Origin: Tatumella saanichensis
Lineage (GTDB): Bacteria > Pseudomonadota > Gammaproteobacteria > Enterobacterales > Enterobacteriaceae
Assembly: GCF_000439375.1 (NCBI RefSeq)
Contig: NZ_ATMI01000004.1
Span: forward strand, 1-64,000
Length of the DNA stretch: 64,000 nt
Direction of reading: 5' to 3'
A program made the translations under genes and the position numbers. The notes beneath the pieces are model-generated. The model had not been told where the DNA came from, did not search any database, and saw only the letters and a program-made list of their open reading frames with translations. Positions 47,902 through 58,632 of this stretch are shown in pieces; position 1 is the stretch's first letter, and each line of letters starts with the position of its first letter.

Positions 47902-49257
47902 TCAGTGTTTTTTAATAGGAGCAGCGACTTTCACAATCTCTGGCCCGTTATCAGTGCTGCGACGACCATAGATCCACCCTGATAACACTTTAGCCCCTGC
48001 CAGACACAGCAGGAAAACGACACAGAAAAAAACAATTCGCGACCCAAAAGCATCAAGCCCTTCACGGACCAGTACAATCAGATTAAAGACCGCGCCAAAA
48101 CAGAAACTATTCAACACGGCGGCGTTATAGCGGTTGGTCTCATATCGAGCCCGATAATAAAGCGCATCGAACCCTTTGATAATCAGTCCTACCAGCACTG
48201 CGCCGGGGATCAATATCCAGACGCCACCCATGACCAGTAATGAACCGACCAGTGTCGGCGATATCGCCAGTCCTGAGTGATTATCCAGAACTTCCCAAGT
48301 GAAATAATTGGCACTGTTTAGCACCATCAGAGGTTTGTCATGCCACAGCCAAGTGGGGATAAAGACATAAAAATCCCGCCACATTGGGGCCAGCCCCTGG
48401 AACTTGATGTCATGATAGTGGCTGTACAGCGTTGCCAAGTTCTCCCAAGGCGAGAAAGTGTCTCGGGTCAGATAGAGAAAGGTATAGACCGCCTCATCAC
48501 CGCTGACGTGCAAATTGTAGCGACGTAAGGCCAACCAGAACATGGCTAACACAGACAGTATTCCTGCCGAAACCAATACCGGTAAAGAGATCCAGCCCCT
48601 AGAAACCCCAATAAACAGGAACAACGCAAACGCAATAATAATATTGGCGCGGGTCCCGCCGATAATCAGATAACTCAGTACACCAAAACTCACCGTACTG
48701 ACCAGAAACAGCCACCAGTTTTTACGGTCAGGGCGTAAAAAATAGACCACTAACATAGCAGGGATAAAAAAGTAGAAGAACCGCTTCAGGGCAACATCAG
48801 ACACTCGAGAAGAAAAGATCTGACTGTAGGAGCTGAGACGGAACAGTAAAAAGCCGTTATGGATAAAAAATACTGCCACCGTACCCACGGCAATCAACGC
48901 CAGTAAGCCAGCCAGTATTTGCGCCTCGGTCTGATTCATTCTGAGTCGGTCTTTGACCACAGTAGGCCCATGCCGTCGCAGCCTGATTTTGTAGCTCAGA
49001 GAATAGAGTCCATAAAACAGTGTCGCTGAAAGCAGCGCCTGAAGCAGGTACTGCGTAGACTCTACCGGAGCATTGAACCCGAAAACCATTACCCCTGTCA
49101 GAGGAAACCCGAAATAGAAAGTCAGTAGAAACAATAAGGAAAAGAAAATATGGAAGTTGAAACGTTCGCGACGAAACGCCTGCCAAGTCAGCGCTAGCAC
49201 AAACCCAAGGCAACACAGATAAACGGCGGTCAGCCCACAAAACTGTAACGGATTCAT
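47902..49257 (-). CDS. wzyE: ECA polymerase WzyE
   Basis: WzyE polymerises ECA trisaccharide repeats on undecaprenyl pyrophosphate at the periplasmic face of the inner membrane. The 451-residue protein (E. coli 450) has about 11-12 membrane helices and a large loop with [12 protein letters not shown] and [20 protein letters not shown] that is nearly invariant in the family. Its ATG overlaps the wecF stop. Its usual chain-length partner WzzE is not encoded in this operon. Confidence 0.96.
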   Translation of the reverse strand: MNPLQFCGLTAVYLCCLGFVLALTWQAFRRERFNFHIFFSLLFLLTFYFGFPLTGVMVFGFNAPVESTQYLLQALLSATLFYGLYSLSYKIRLRRHGPTVVKDRLRMNQTEAQILAGLLALIAVGTVAVFFIHNGFLLFRLSSYSQIFSSRVSDVALKRFFYFFIPAMLVVYFLRPDRKNWWLFLVSTVSFGVLSYLIIGGTRANIIIAFALFLFIGVSRGWISLPVLVSAGILSVLAMFWLALRRYNLHVSGDEAVYTFLYLTRDTFSPWENLATLYSHYHDIKFQGLAPMWRDFYVFIPTWLWHDKPLMVLNSANYFTWEVLDNHSGLAISPTLVGSLLVMGGVWILIPGAVLVGLIIKGFDALYYRARYETNRYNAAVLNSFCFGAVFNLIVLVREGLDAFGSRIVFFCVVFLLCLAGAKVLSGWIYGRRSTDNGPEIVKVAAPIKKH

Positions 49258-50336
49258 AGGCTCCCCCCGTTTTCCAGCAAATTCAACATACGGCTCCAGC
49301 CATCAAGATACCCAGGAGAAAGAAAAGCAATCGCCGCTTTATCGCACTGGGTGAGCTGACGGCGGGCTTCATCGATCACCGCACAAGAGAGTTCATCTTC
49401 GCGGAATAATACCGGTAAGTGTTGTTCGGTAAGATCCTGCCAAAAGGGATTTTTCCGGCTGACAACAAACGGAATATTTTTCTCAATCAGCAAGCAAAGT
49501 GTGCCAATTCCCTGCTGGCGTTCAAAAATGAAATACCCCAGACTGCATTGGTCGAGGAGTTGCTGATAGGTCGAAAAATCCATTTTCTCCGTCAAAATGT
49601 TGACTTGTCCCTGCGGAAAATAGTGCTCTGCGGTGTGCCGTACTTGGGCAATATAGTCCGCGTTACCTTGAGGATAGCCCATCGGCACGAGCACTCGCAC
49701 ATCTTGGCCAAACTGACGATGAATATCCGCCAGCACCTGCTGATGCCGATTCGCCGGATCGCCGGAATTCCCCGCCAAGATAGTCAGTGGTTGCCCGCTG
49801 ACTGTGGCTGAGGGTCCACAACCCGCTTCCGGCATTCTGGCCGGAAAATAGAGCAGTGAGGCCGGCACTGAGGAGATACGCTGGCGGAAATGAGTAATAT
49901 CTCCCCGGGTGGCCCACACGGCGGCCACGCGTTTTTGAGCCTGACGGCGTAGCAGATAGAAAAGCCGGAAACGCAAACGCCGCGAGTCCTCATACAAATC
50001 CGCCCCCCAGATATGCCAGTACACCTGATGGCGGGACAGTTTTCCCCTCAGTAAGGCCAACCATAGCCAAATATTAAACTGCCCGTGGCAGAAAAAACGC
50101 TGCCGACGATCTTTCGCCAGTTCAATAACGGCTTGAGCAAAAGATTTTTTATCAGGAAACACTCTGATATCCAGTGCCTTCAGCGCGGTAAACGCGCTGG
50201 CATCCGCGGCAACCACCATAAAGACTCGCGCCTCTGCAACGGGGACCTTTTCCGCCAGCTGATCATTAAAAAAATGCAGTAGCGTCAGATTATGGTGGGG
50301 AATATCCGATCCCAGCAGATGGATTAATCTTGTCAT
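49254..50336 (-). CDS. wecF: TDP-Fuc4NAc:lipid II transferase WecF
   Basis: WecF (RffT, GT56) adds Fuc4NAc to lipid II to complete the ECA repeat. The ATG at 50336 overlaps the wzxE stop (ATGA) and gives 360 residues (E. coli 359); the frame is open 37 codons further upstream but that part is not homologous and would lie inside wzxE. Signature parts: [54 protein letters not shown] and [18 protein letters not shown]. Confidence 0.95.
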   Translation of the reverse strand: MTRLIHLLGSDIPHHNLTLLHFFNDQLAEKVPVAEARVFMVVAADASAFTALKALDIRVFPDKKSFAQAVIELAKDRRQRFFCHGQFNIWLWLALLRGKLSRHQVYWHIWGADLYEDSRRLRFRLFYLLRRQAQKRVAAVWATRGDITHFRQRISSVPASLLYFPARMPEAGCGPSATVSGQPLTILAGNSGDPANRHQQVLADIHRQFGQDVRVLVPMGYPQGNADYIAQVRHTAEHYFPQGQVNILTEKMDFSTYQQLLDQCSLGYFIFERQQGIGTLCLLIEKNIPFVVSRKNPFWQDLTEQHLPVLFREDELSCAVIDEARRQLTQCDKAAIAFLSPGYLDGWSRMLNLLENGGSL

Positions 50337-51580
50337 TTTCGATACCAAAACATAAAAGCTGCCCCACACAGGCAAAAATACACCATATAGCTCAGCGCAT
50401 ATGCCTCTACCGCACCCTCTACGCCCTGTAACGGGATCAGCCACCAAGCAGATGTCAGTAGTAAGATGAACTGGCTAAGTTCAGTCAGAAGATACAGGCG
50501 TAATGAGGCGCGGGCGATCACTAGGTAGCCAAAGATATAAGCACCGACCTTAAAGAAATCGCCGGTTAACTGCCAAAAAAACAGATCGCGCATCGCGGTG
50601 AACTGTGATGAAAAAAGTAAATGGATAGCGATATCACGCAACAGCCATACTGACAGCGCAATCGCTGCCACCAGAGGCAGATAAAAACAGAGGGCTTTAC
50701 GCATCTCCATTGCGATCTCTCGTTTGTCTGTGATCCGAGAGAGAGTGGGGAGCAGCCAGACACTAAAGGTCGCCGTGATAAATTGTAGCCAAGCATCAGA
50801 CAGCGTACTGACCCCTTGCCATAATCCGACATCTTGCCAGTCGGTATGGGCCGCCAGCAGTCGGCGCATCAATATCCACGCTACCGGTAAGGTCGCGGCG
50901 GTCATGATCGCCATTAAGGTATATTTCAGTAGGTTACCGGCAATCTGCGGCTGCCACTGCGGGAGCAGCCAGCGCCATTGTAGCGAGGTACGTCTTGTCA
51001 GCAGCCATAGCGCAGGTAGCAGTGCCATAGCAGGCACCAACGCCAGTCCGATCAGTGCCCCCCGATAACCTCCTACCCACCAACACAGCAGGTAGCCGCC
51101 TACGCCTAGCAGGCTGCCTAGTGCAACCACCAAGGCATTGCCTCGCGCATCACGGAACCCTTTTAGTAATGCCTGCAACAAATTTGCCCAGCCGATACCG
51201 GCCTGCAGCAAAGCCAACAGGCGCAGGATGCCCTGATAATGGTCGCTGCCAAACAGTAATGTACTCAGCGGTGCTGCGGCCAGTAGCAGTAGGGTTGCCA
51301 TCAGTAGGGATGCGATTAACACCAATGCCGCCGCCGCCGAGGTCAGTTGCTGTAACTGCTGCGGGCTCTGCTGATGTTGTGCCACATAGCGGGTGACGCC
51401 ATTAAAAATTCCAGCGCCGGCAATAACCCCCAACACCGTAATCAACTGGCGAAAATTGCCCGCCAACCCTAGACCTTGCGGGCCGTAGCTTATCGCCATC
51501 AACTTAACCACCAGCAACCCACACAGGATTTTGGTCAGTACCGAAAGTGACGTCCAGACAGAGGCTTTTGCCAGCGACAT
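50333..51580 (-). CDS. wzxE: ECA lipid III flippase WzxE
   Basis: WzxE flips the completed ECA trisaccharide lipid across the inner membrane. The 415-residue protein (E. coli 416) is a MATE/polysaccharide-exporter type membrane protein with about 12 helices, starting MSLAKASVWTSLSVLTKILC and containing YGPQGLGLAGNFRQLITVLG. The start shares bases with the wecE stop and the end overlaps wecF. Its position within the ECA operon supports the assignment over O-antigen Wzx. Confidence 0.95.
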   Translation of the reverse strand: MSLAKASVWTSLSVLTKILCGLLVVKLMAISYGPQGLGLAGNFRQLITVLGVIAGAGIFNGVTRYVAQHQQSPQQLQQLTSAAAALVLIASLLMATLLLLAAAPLSTLLFGSDHYQGILRLLALLQAGIGWANLLQALLKGFRDARGNALVVALGSLLGVGGYLLCWWVGGYRGALIGLALVPAMALLPALWLLTRRTSLQWRWLLPQWQPQIAGNLLKYTLMAIMTAATLPVAWILMRRLLAAHTDWQDVGLWQGVSTLSDAWLQFITATFSVWLLPTLSRITDKREIAMEMRKALCFYLPLVAAIALSVWLLRDIAIHLLFSSQFTAMRDLFFWQLTGDFFKVGAYIFGYLVIARASLRLYLLTELSQFILLLTSAWWLIPLQGVEGAVEAYALSYMVYFCLCGAAFMFWYRK

Positions 51581-52710
51581 CAGTGCAGTAAGTCCATCAG
51601 TGCCTCAATCACTGTCTGCTGATCGGCATCAGAAAGGTTATAAAATAGCGGTAGACGCAGTAGCTTCTCGCTTTCTGACGTCGTAAAACGATCCTCACCG
51701 TGAAAACGGCCGAACTGCTGCCCAGCCGGGGAGCTGTGTAGTGGGATATAGTGAAATACCGTCAGGATGTCTGACTGTTTCATCTTCCGGATCAAGCCGT
51801 CCCGCCCCTCACTATCGTGCAATCGCAGATAAAACATATGGGCATTATGAGTACACTCGTCAGGAACCGCGGGTAAGCTCAGTAGTCCTTGTTCCGCCAG
51901 AGGCGTCAGCGCCTGATAATAACGCTGCCACAGTGTAAGGCGACGCTGGTTAATCTGATCCGCCGCTAGTAGTTGGGCCCACAGATAGGCAGCCTGTAAA
52001 TCGGACATCAGATAGCTCGACCCCAGATCCCGCCAAGTGTATTTATCTGTCTGTCCGCGAAAGAACTGGCTACGGTTGGTGCCTTTTTCACGGATGATCT
52101 CCGCTCGAGCTACCAGTGACGGGTCATTTATCAGGGTGGCGCCACCCTCTCCGCCAGCGGTGTAGTTTTTCGTTTCATGGAAGCTGTAGCAACCAATATG
52201 CCCCAAAGTCCCGAGCGACCGCCCTTTGTAAGTCGACATCATTCCCTGAGCCGCATCTTCAATGAGGAATAACCGGTACTGTTCGCATAGCGCCAGTACG
52301 GTATCCATCTCACAGGCCACCCCGGCATAATGCACTACCACAATGGCACGCGTTTTCTCAGTGATCGCCGCGGCGATCAGGGTTTCATCGATATTTAGGG
52401 TATCCGGCCGGATATCTACAAAAACAATGTGCGCGCCGCGCAACACAAAGGCATTGGCGGTTGACACAAAGGTATAGGAAGGCATGATCACTTCATCGCC
52501 TGGGGCGATATCGATCAGCAGTGCGGCCATTTCCAGAGATGCCGTACAGGACGGTGTCAGCAGTACTTTCGGGCAGTCAAAACGCTGTTCCAGCCAGTGT
52601 TGGCACCGGCGGCTAAAAGCCCCGTCACCACTGAGTTTACCACTACCCATCGCCTCACGAAGGTAATCGCTTTCGTTGCCGGTCACCGGGGGAGAATTAA
52701 AGGGAATCAT
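51580..52710 (-). CDS. wecE: dTDP-4-amino-4,6-dideoxygalactose transaminase WecE
   Basis: WecE (RffA) is a PLP aminotransferase that makes dTDP-4-amino-4,6-dideoxy-galactose from the 4-keto sugar, using glutamate. The 376-residue product equals E. coli WecE. The PLP lysine lies in SFHETKNYTAGGEGG; LLTPSCTASLEMAALL and DAAQGMMSTYKGRSLG are DegT/DnrJ family motifs. It overlaps the 3' end of wecD by 14 bp. Its 4-keto substrate needs RmlA/RmlB-type enzymes that are not in this operon. Confidence 0.96.
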   Translation of the reverse strand: MIPFNSPPVTGNESDYLREAMGSGKLSGDGAFSRRCQHWLEQRFDCPKVLLTPSCTASLEMAALLIDIAPGDEVIMPSYTFVSTANAFVLRGAHIVFVDIRPDTLNIDETLIAAAITEKTRAIVVVHYAGVACEMDTVLALCEQYRLFLIEDAAQGMMSTYKGRSLGTLGHIGCYSFHETKNYTAGGEGGATLINDPSLVARAEIIREKGTNRSQFFRGQTDKYTWRDLGSSYLMSDLQAAYLWAQLLAADQINQRRLTLWQRYYQALTPLAEQGLLSLPAVPDECTHNAHMFYLRLHDSEGRDGLIRKMKQSDILTVFHYIPLHSSPAGQQFGRFHGEDRFTTSESEKLLRLPLFYNLSDADQQTVIEALMDLLH

Positions 52711-53404
52711 CAGCGCTCCTATAGAACCAGTAAGCCGTATTTTCCAGCCGTGCGCCGTTTCTCAAATACAGACGCATCGCAATGACGTTACTCAATTGTG
52801 TGGTGATCGCTAATCGCTTGGCCCCGCGTACCCTTCCCCAGTCAGCAGCAGCCAGCAGTAAGCGCTGGCCGACACCCTGCCCCTGTTGGTCAGGGGCGAC
52901 CGCAAGTAGACCAAGACGGGCTTCCTCTCCCTTTGCCCGCACTGAGGCAAAGCCAAAGATCTCACCCTGAGCGCCACAAGCTACCAAGCATTGATCATCA
53001 AACTGGCCGTTCACGGCGTTCTCAATCCATTGCGCATAAAATTGTTGGCTCTGGTCCGTACGGTACCAAGGTTGACGAAAGCGGCTGTAAACGATTTCTC
53101 GACAGGCCGCTTGGCGCAATTCGGGGATCTGTTGAGGACGGGCAACCCTGATCCCCGGTTGACGTTCGGTATTATCTAGGGACATTGTTAACGTGGCTTC
53201 CCCTTCGGCCAACTGGAAGCCAAGCTGATTAAGCCATGTTATGGCCGTATAATCCTCAGCGGCGGCCTTGGCCTGTAACAGCGGATACTGATCCATCTCA
53301 GAGTGGGATAATGACGTCCCCTCCCCCAGTACCAAGCGGCCATGGTCAAAACCAAAAAATTCTGATTCCCACGTCAAAGGAATAATGGTGCCTTGTATCT
53401 GCAT
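52697..53404 (-). CDS. wecD: dTDP-fucosamine acetyltransferase WecD
   Basis: WecD (RffC) is a GNAT N-acetyltransferase that acetylates dTDP-Fuc4N to dTDP-Fuc4NAc with acetyl-CoA. The 235-residue protein (E. coli 224) has the N-terminal extension typical of RffC and a C-terminal GNAT core with the acetyl-CoA loop VAPDQQGQGVGQRLL and IAMRLYLRNGARLENTAYWF. It lies 29 bp after wecC, where E. coli has rffG and rffH in between, and overlaps wecE. Confidence 0.94.
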   Translation of the reverse strand: MQIQGTIIPLTWESEFFGFDHGRLVLGEGTSLSHSEMDQYPLLQAKAAAEDYTAITWLNQLGFQLAEGEATLTMSLDNTERQPGIRVARPQQIPELRQAACREIVYSRFRQPWYRTDQSQQFYAQWIENAVNGQFDDQCLVACGAQGEIFGFASVRAKGEEARLGLLAVAPDQQGQGVGQRLLLAAADWGRVRGAKRLAITTQLSNVIAMRLYLRNGARLENTAYWFYRSADDSL

Positions 53405-53433
53405 CGCTACTTCCTGTCAGCCCGGCGAACCGG

Positions 53434-54693
53434 TTATTGCCATAAACCCCGAGTATCGACTTTACGATACCCAGCTAGTTTTTGACGGTCGATAGCCCGG
53501 AACGCTTGGTGGTCAACCAGCAGCACCAAAATATCCGCCTGTGCCAGTGCTGCCTCAACCTCAACCAAACGGACATTATCCGCCAGCTGTTCCGGCAAGG
53601 CTGCCACATGGGGTTCAACAGCCAGGACTGGACCACGGTGCCAATCGCCGATTTGGCGGACGATCGCCAGGGCAGGACTCTCACGCAGATCGTCAATGTC
53701 CGCTTTAAAAGCCAGCCCAAAACAGGCAATGGTCACCTCATCCGCCCGCAGGCCGCTCTCGGTAACACAGTCAGCCAACTGCTGTCTGACTTGGTTCAAC
53801 ACCCACTCCGGCTTACTATCGTTGACTTCACGGGCGGTACAGATAAGACGTGCCTGCTGCGGATTCTGCGCCACGATAAACCAAGGATCCACCGCGATAC
53901 AGTGGCCGCCGACCCCTGGCCCCGGCTGCAGTATGTTGACTCGAGGATGACGGTTAGCCAACGCGATCAGTTGCCAGACGTTAATCTGTTGCTGATCGCA
54001 AATCATCGATAATTCGTTAGCAAAGGCAATATTGACATCACGGAAGCTGTTTTCTGTCAGTTTGCATAGCTCAGCAGTACGATCATCGGTGGTAATACAC
54101 TCACCAGCCACAAATATCCGGTAAAGTTCACTGGCCCGAGCCGCACAACTGGGACGCATCCCGCCAATCACTCGGTCATTACTGACCAGCTCATCAAGGA
54201 TCTTGCCGGGTAATACCCGTTCTGGGCAGTAAGCAATATGAATATCGGGATGCTCACTGTGCTGGGGGAAAAGGAGGTCAGGACGTAATGCTGCCAACCA
54301 CTCTGCCACCTGGCCACTGCTGCCCACCGGACAGGTCGATTCAATGACCACCAGGTTACCTTTTTCCAGTACCGGTGCGACAGACTCCGCTGCCGCACGG
54401 ACATAGCTAAGGTCCGGCTGATGCCCCGCAGAAAAGGGGGTCGGTACCGCAATCATAAAGGCATCGGCAGCCTCAGGCTGTGTGGTAGCATGCAGGTTAC
54501 CTTCTGTGACCACACGGGTAACCACTTCTGCCAGACCGGGTTCAGTAATATGGATGTCACCACGATTAATGGTGCTCACCGCCAGCGGGCTGATATCGAC
54601 ACCGATAACCCTCACCCCTTGTGATGCCAGAATGGCCGCCGTAGGCAGACCAATGTAACCTAACCCAATCACAGAAATCCTGTTAAAACTCAT
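53434..54693 (-). CDS. wecC: UDP-N-acetyl-D-mannosamine dehydrogenase WecC
   Basis: WecC oxidises UDP-ManNAc to UDP-ManNAcA with two NAD+. The 419-residue product (E. coli 420) has an N-terminal Rossmann motif [15 protein letters not shown] (around residues 11-25), the central [16 protein letters not shown], the catalytic Cys in [13 protein letters not shown], and a C-terminal UDP-binding domain ([14 protein letters not shown]). Its ATG overlaps the wecB stop, so the two are coupled. Confidence 0.97.
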   Translation of the reverse strand: MSFNRISVIGLGYIGLPTAAILASQGVRVIGVDISPLAVSTINRGDIHITEPGLAEVVTRVVTEGNLHATTQPEAADAFMIAVPTPFSAGHQPDLSYVRAAAESVAPVLEKGNLVVIESTCPVGSSGQVAEWLAALRPDLLFPQHSEHPDIHIAYCPERVLPGKILDELVSNDRVIGGMRPSCAARASELYRIFVAGECITTDDRTAELCKLTENSFRDVNIAFANELSMICDQQQINVWQLIALANRHPRVNILQPGPGVGGHCIAVDPWFIVAQNPQQARLICTAREVNDSKPEWVLNQVRQQLADCVTESGLRADEVTIACFGLAFKADIDDLRESPALAIVRQIGDWHRGPVLAVEPHVAALPEQLADNVRLVEVEAALAQADILVLLVDHQAFRAIDRQKLAGYRKVDTRGLWQ

Positions 54694-55820
54694 AGCGCGT
54701 CTCTGTACTGTTTTAAAATATCGACAATTTGTCGGCAGGCGGTACCGTCACCGTAAGGGTTATGGGCGTGTCCCATTTGCTGTCGCAGTGCCGGACTATC
54801 CAGTAAGGCAGAAACCTGGCTGACAATCTGTTGCGTATCAGTACCCACCAGACGCACGGTTCCGGCTTCAACCGCTTCTGGGCGCTCTGTAGTATCGCGC
54901 ATCACCAGCACCGGCACACCTAGTGCCGGTGCTTCTTCTTGGATACCACCAGAGTCTGTGAGGATTAATGTGGCCCGATTCATCAGCCAGACAAACGGCA
55001 GATAATCCTGGGGGTCGATCAGAAAGACATTCGGAATAGCCTGTAAAATACGGCGGGCCGGCTCGCTGACATTAGGATTGAGGTGTAACGGATAGACAAT
55101 ACCAATATCTGGATAACGCTGTGCCAGTTCAGCAAGCGCTTGGCAGATACGTTCGAAGCTCTGCCCAAAGTTTTCTCGGCGATGCCCCGTCACCAACACC
55201 ATCCGCTGACCAGGCTCTAGAAACGGATAACGGGCAGCCAGCCGCTGTTCCAATCCCGGATCCTGCATAATTTTATCTCTCACACGGAACAGTGCGTCGA
55301 TTACCGTATTGCCGGTGATATAAATCTGCTGCGAAGGGATATTTTCCCGTAAGAGGTTCTCTTTTGCCGAGAGGGTGGGTGCAAAGTGGAAGCGAGCTAG
55401 ATGCGCAGTAATTTTGCGATGGCCCTCTTCCGGCCAAGGAGAAAAGAGATTACCGGTACGTAGACCGGCCTCGACATGCCCCAGCGCAATACGCTGATAG
55501 TAAGCCGCCAGACTGACCGCCATAGTGGTGGTGGTATCACCATGTACCAGTACGATATCTGGGCGAAAGCTCTCCATCACCTCGCTGACGTCGGTGAGGA
55601 TCCGTGCCGCAATCGCCGCCAGGTTCTGGCCGGGACGCATTACATTCAGGTCATAGTCAGGTTTCAGACGAAACAATTCCAAGACCTGATCCAGCATTTC
55701 CCGATGCTGAGCTGTGACACAGATGCGGGCATCAATGCCCGGTTCGTCGGCCAGAGCCATCACCAGAGGCGCCATTTTTATGGCTTCCGGGCGCGTGCCA
55801 AATACCGTTAATACCTTCAC
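54690..55820 (-). CDS. wecB: UDP-GlcNAc 2-epimerase WecB
   Basis: WecB (RffE) interconverts UDP-GlcNAc and UDP-ManNAc, the first step toward ManNAcA. The 376-residue protein equals E. coli WecB. Motifs: [16 protein letters not shown] at the start, [42 protein letters not shown] and [19 protein letters not shown]. It begins about 222 bp after wecA, where wzzE is expected but no intact gene is seen. Confidence 0.97.
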   Translation of the reverse strand: MKVLTVFGTRPEAIKMAPLVMALADEPGIDARICVTAQHREMLDQVLELFRLKPDYDLNVMRPGQNLAAIAARILTDVSEVMESFRPDIVLVHGDTTTTMAVSLAAYYQRIALGHVEAGLRTGNLFSPWPEEGHRKITAHLARFHFAPTLSAKENLLRENIPSQQIYITGNTVIDALFRVRDKIMQDPGLEQRLAARYPFLEPGQRMVLVTGHRRENFGQSFERICQALAELAQRYPDIGIVYPLHLNPNVSEPARRILQAIPNVFLIDPQDYLPFVWLMNRATLILTDSGGIQEEAPALGVPVLVMRDTTERPEAVEAGTVRLVGTDTQQIVSQVSALLDSPALRQQMGHAHNPYGDGTACRQIVDILKQYRDAL

Positions 55821-55924
55821 GCAAAGTTCCTTAGTTTGCTGTTGTATCAGCTATCGTTATCTGCCCTGATAAACGATAAGGGGAGCTGAATGGGGCTGTC
55901 TTGCAGAACGGCAGGGAGCCCCCG

Positions 55925-56017
55925 TCACTCTTCTGCCTTTCTACCGGCGATAAGTGCCGAGAATATATTGTCGATAACGTGCCCGGCACCTACAAACAGA
56001 ATAATATCTGTTATTTC
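55925..56017 (-). pseudogene. possible remnant of wzzE 3' end
   Basis: In the wecA-wecB gap a 30-codon open frame ends at TGA (55925-55927). It encodes a hydrophobic stretch (ILFVGAGHVIDNIFSALIAG) followed by a charged RKAEE tail, like the last membrane helix and tail of a Wzz protein. An in-frame TAG (56018-56020) precedes it, and a six-codon ORF starting 4 nt after the wecA stop precedes that. No Wzz core remains. The identification is inferred from place and character only. Confidence 0.25.
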
Positions 56018-56042
56018 CTACCGGTGCTTTGATCTCATACGC

Positions 56043-57137
56043 TCACTGCAGTCGTGCTTTACGCCGTTGGTGCCATCTACGTTTCAGGCGGCGTACCCGC
56101 CGCGAGACACGCCACGCATGTTTAAGACAGTAGCCATAGACGAGGAATACCGCTAAAAACAACAGCATCATTCCCCATTCAGGGATAAAGGTCAGATACT
56201 CGCCGACCACACCAAACAATGCCAGTAGGGCGGCTGCTAGGGTAATCAGCAAAAATGCTTGCCCGGAACTGAATCCGGCACGCATCATCAAATGATGGAT
56301 ATGTTGTCGGTCGGCCGTAAATGGACTCATTCCTTTACGCAACCGACGATACATAATCGCCACCATATCCATCAACGGAATGGCGATTATCCATAACGCC
56401 GTTACCGGATGCACATCGTGGCTAACGCCTTGGGTCGTTTTGAGTAATAACCAAATAATAGTGAAGCCGATCATAGTACTACCGGCATCCCCCATAAACA
56501 CCTTATAGCGGCGTCCGAGCAGACCCAAATTGAGCAGGATATAGGGCACAGTGGCAGCAATCATCGCAAAGCACCAGAACGCTAAGCTGTGCTGCCCTTT
56601 CAGCAGCATTAGGATCCCGAGAGCACCGAAACTGACACAGGAGAGCCCCCCGAGCAGTCCATCGATCCCATCGACCATATTGAAAGCGTTAATCGCCGCC
56701 CATACCGCAAACAGAGTCAGCACATAGCCAAATGGCCCGACATTTAACTCCACCGGCCCTATCACGTAACCAAAACTGGTTAGATAGATACCGGCACAGG
56801 CCATCATGGCAATAGCCACTATCGCCTGTACCACCGCCCGCAGCCGGACGCTAATATCAAAACGATCATCCAAGGCCCCTACCAGCACTAGGATACCGGC
56901 ACAGGACAAGTACAAGGCCGCATCCGGCTGATAACTTTTGGTCAGTATTAATGCGAAAGCAATACCCGCAAACACTGAGATCCCTCCCACCAGAGGGATA
57001 GCCCCCTGATGACGTTTTCGGGAGTCAGGCTTATCGACCAGCCCGATTTTTTTGGCCACCTTACGGGCACAAAATAAAAACCCCAGCGAAAAGAGAAACG
57101 TCAGGCTGAGTTCAATACTCATATTGAGTAAATTCAC
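56043..57137 (-). CDS. wecA: UDP-GlcNAc:undecaprenyl-phosphate GlcNAc-1-P transferase WecA
   Basis: WecA starts ECA (and many O-antigens) by transferring GlcNAc-1-phosphate to undecaprenyl phosphate. The 364-residue membrane protein (E. coli 367) has about 11 helices, the Asp-rich LVGALDDRFDISVRLR motif, NAFNMVDGIDGL, KVFMGDAGS and a cytosolic His-rich DRQHIHHLMM motif. The C-terminus is strongly basic. It is first in the minus-strand ECA operon, downstream of rho and its terminator. Confidence 0.97.
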   Translation of the reverse strand: MNLLNMSIELSLTFLFSLGFLFCARKVAKKIGLVDKPDSRKRHQGAIPLVGGISVFAGIAFALILTKSYQPDAALYLSCAGILVLVGALDDRFDISVRLRAVVQAIVAIAMMACAGIYLTSFGYVIGPVELNVGPFGYVLTLFAVWAAINAFNMVDGIDGLLGGLSCVSFGALGILMLLKGQHSLAFWCFAMIAATVPYILLNLGLLGRRYKVFMGDAGSTMIGFTIIWLLLKTTQGVSHDVHPVTALWIIAIPLMDMVAIMYRRLRKGMSPFTADRQHIHHLMMRAGFSSGQAFLLITLAAALLALFGVVGEYLTFIPEWGMMLLFLAVFLVYGYCLKHAWRVSRRVRRLKRRWHQRRKARLQ

Positions 57138-57295
57138 ATTAAATACTCTCGATTAGAATTCTCATTAGGATACAAACAGGGTGTCCTTTGATTCAGATAA
57201 TGAGTAATTCAATACCTACGGGTGCTTTCCCGGATGTTGTCTGCATGTCTAACTCCATCATAAATTTCCCGCACATGATAATGCTATAACCGGAA

Positions 57296-57328
57296 AAACA
57301 AAAACGCCACGTAAAGACGTGGCGTTTT
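57296..57328 (-). terminator. terminator of rho
   Basis: Perfect 12-bp stem AAAACGCCACGT (57301-57312) / ACGTGGCGTTTT (57317-57328) with loop AAAG. The minus-strand U run continues beyond 57301. It separates rho from wecA. Confidence 0.93.
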
Positions 57329-57372
57329 AACACTTTCAACAAATTCCTAATCCCATCATTAGGGGAGCGATG

Positions 57373-58632
57373 TTACGAACGCTTCATCATATCGAAGAAT
57401 TCTTCGTTGGTTTTTGTCATAGCAAGTTTGTTGATCAGGAATTCCATCGCATCAATCTCACCCATTGGATGGATGATTTTACGCAAGATCCACATTTTCT
57501 GTAGCTCTTCCTGAGTAGTCAGCAGCTCTTCTTTACGGGTTCCTGAACGGTTATAATCAATCGCTGGGAAGACACGTTTTTCCGCAATCTTACGCGAAAG
57601 ATGCAGCTCCATGTTACCGGTACCTTTAAACTCTTCATAGATGACTTCATCCATTTTAGAGCCGGTATCAACCAGTGCTGTCGCAATAATGGTCAGACTT
57701 CCGCCCTCTTCGACATTACGTGCGGCACCGAAGAAACGCTTAGGACGGTGTAGGGCATTAGCATCCACACCACCGGTCAGGACTTTACCGGATGCCGGGA
57801 CCACGGTGTTATAAGCACGGGCCAAGCGGGTAATGGAGTCCAGCAGAATAATGACATCTTTCTTATGCTCAACCAGACGCTTAGCTTTCTCGATCACCAT
57901 CTCAGCAACCTGAACGTGACGTGACGCTGGCTCATCAAAGGTAGAAGCAACCACTTCACCTTTCACCAGACGCTGCATCTCGGTCACTTCTTCTGGACGC
58001 TCATCGATCAGCAGCACCATCAGCTCACAGTCAGGATAGTTGTAAGCAATACTCTGGGCGATATTCTGCAGCAGCATGGTTTTACCAGCTTTCGGCGGTG
58101 CCACAATCAAACCACGCTGGCCACGACCAATCGGTGAGGCCAAATCAAGAACACGGGCAGTAATATCTTCTGTTGAACCGTTTCCACGTTCCATACGCAG
58201 GCGGTTATTGGCATGCAGAGGAGTAAGGTTTTCGAACAGGATTTTATTGCGGGCGTTTTCAGGCTTGTCGTAGTTAACTTCGTTGACTTTCAGTAACGCG
58301 AAATAGCGTTCGCCTTCTTTCGGCGGGCGAATTTTGCCGGAGATGGTGTCACCGGTACGCAGGTTAAAGCGGCGGATCTGGCTAGGAGAAACATAGATAT
58401 CATCCGGGCCGGCCAGGTAGGAACTGTCCGCCGAACGCAGGAAACCAAATCCATCCTGCAGGATTTCCAGCACACCATCACCAAAGATGTCTTCACCACT
58501 TTTTGCATGCTGCTTCAGAATGGCAAAAATAATGTCCTGTTTACGCATACGCGCGAGGTTTTCTAACCCCATATTTTCGCCGAGAGTAATCAGCTCAGAC
58601 ACCGGCGTATTTTTTAATTCGGTAAGATTCAT
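57373..58632 (-). CDS. rho: transcription termination factor Rho
   Basis: Rho is the hexameric RNA-dependent ATPase/translocase that ends transcription of untranslated RNA. The ATG at 58632 gives 419 residues, exactly the E. coli length. It has an N-terminal helix bundle and a cold-shock-type primary RNA site ([21 protein letters not shown]), Walker A APPKAGKT, Walker [16 protein letters not shown], and the Q/R-loop segment [18 protein letters not shown]. The frame stays open for 15 codons upstream, a possible but unsupported longer form. The 347-bp leader fits autogenous control. Confidence 0.97.
   Translation of the reverse strand: MNLTELKNTPVSELITLGENMGLENLARMRKQDIIFAILKQHAKSGEDIFGDGVLEILQDGFGFLRSADSSYLAGPDDIYVSPSQIRRFNLRTGDTISGKIRPPKEGERYFALLKVNEVNYDKPENARNKILFENLTPLHANNRLRMERGNGSTEDITARVLDLASPIGRGQRGLIVAPPKAGKTMLLQNIAQSIAYNYPDCELMVLLIDERPEEVTEMQRLVKGEVVASTFDEPASRHVQVAEMVIEKAKRLVEHKKDVIILLDSITRLARAYNTVVPASGKVLTGGVDANALHRPKRFFGAARNVEEGGSLTIIATALVDTGSKMDEVIYEEFKGTGNMELHLSRKIAEKRVFPAIDYNRSGTRKEELLTTQEELQKMWILRKIIHPMGEIDAMEFLINKLAMTKTNEEFFDMMKRS

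Noticed and set aside
57138-57295. ops/JUMPstart element for RfaH upstream of wecA
   Set aside because: No GGCGGTAG-type element was seen; ECA operons are not normally RfaH-dependent.
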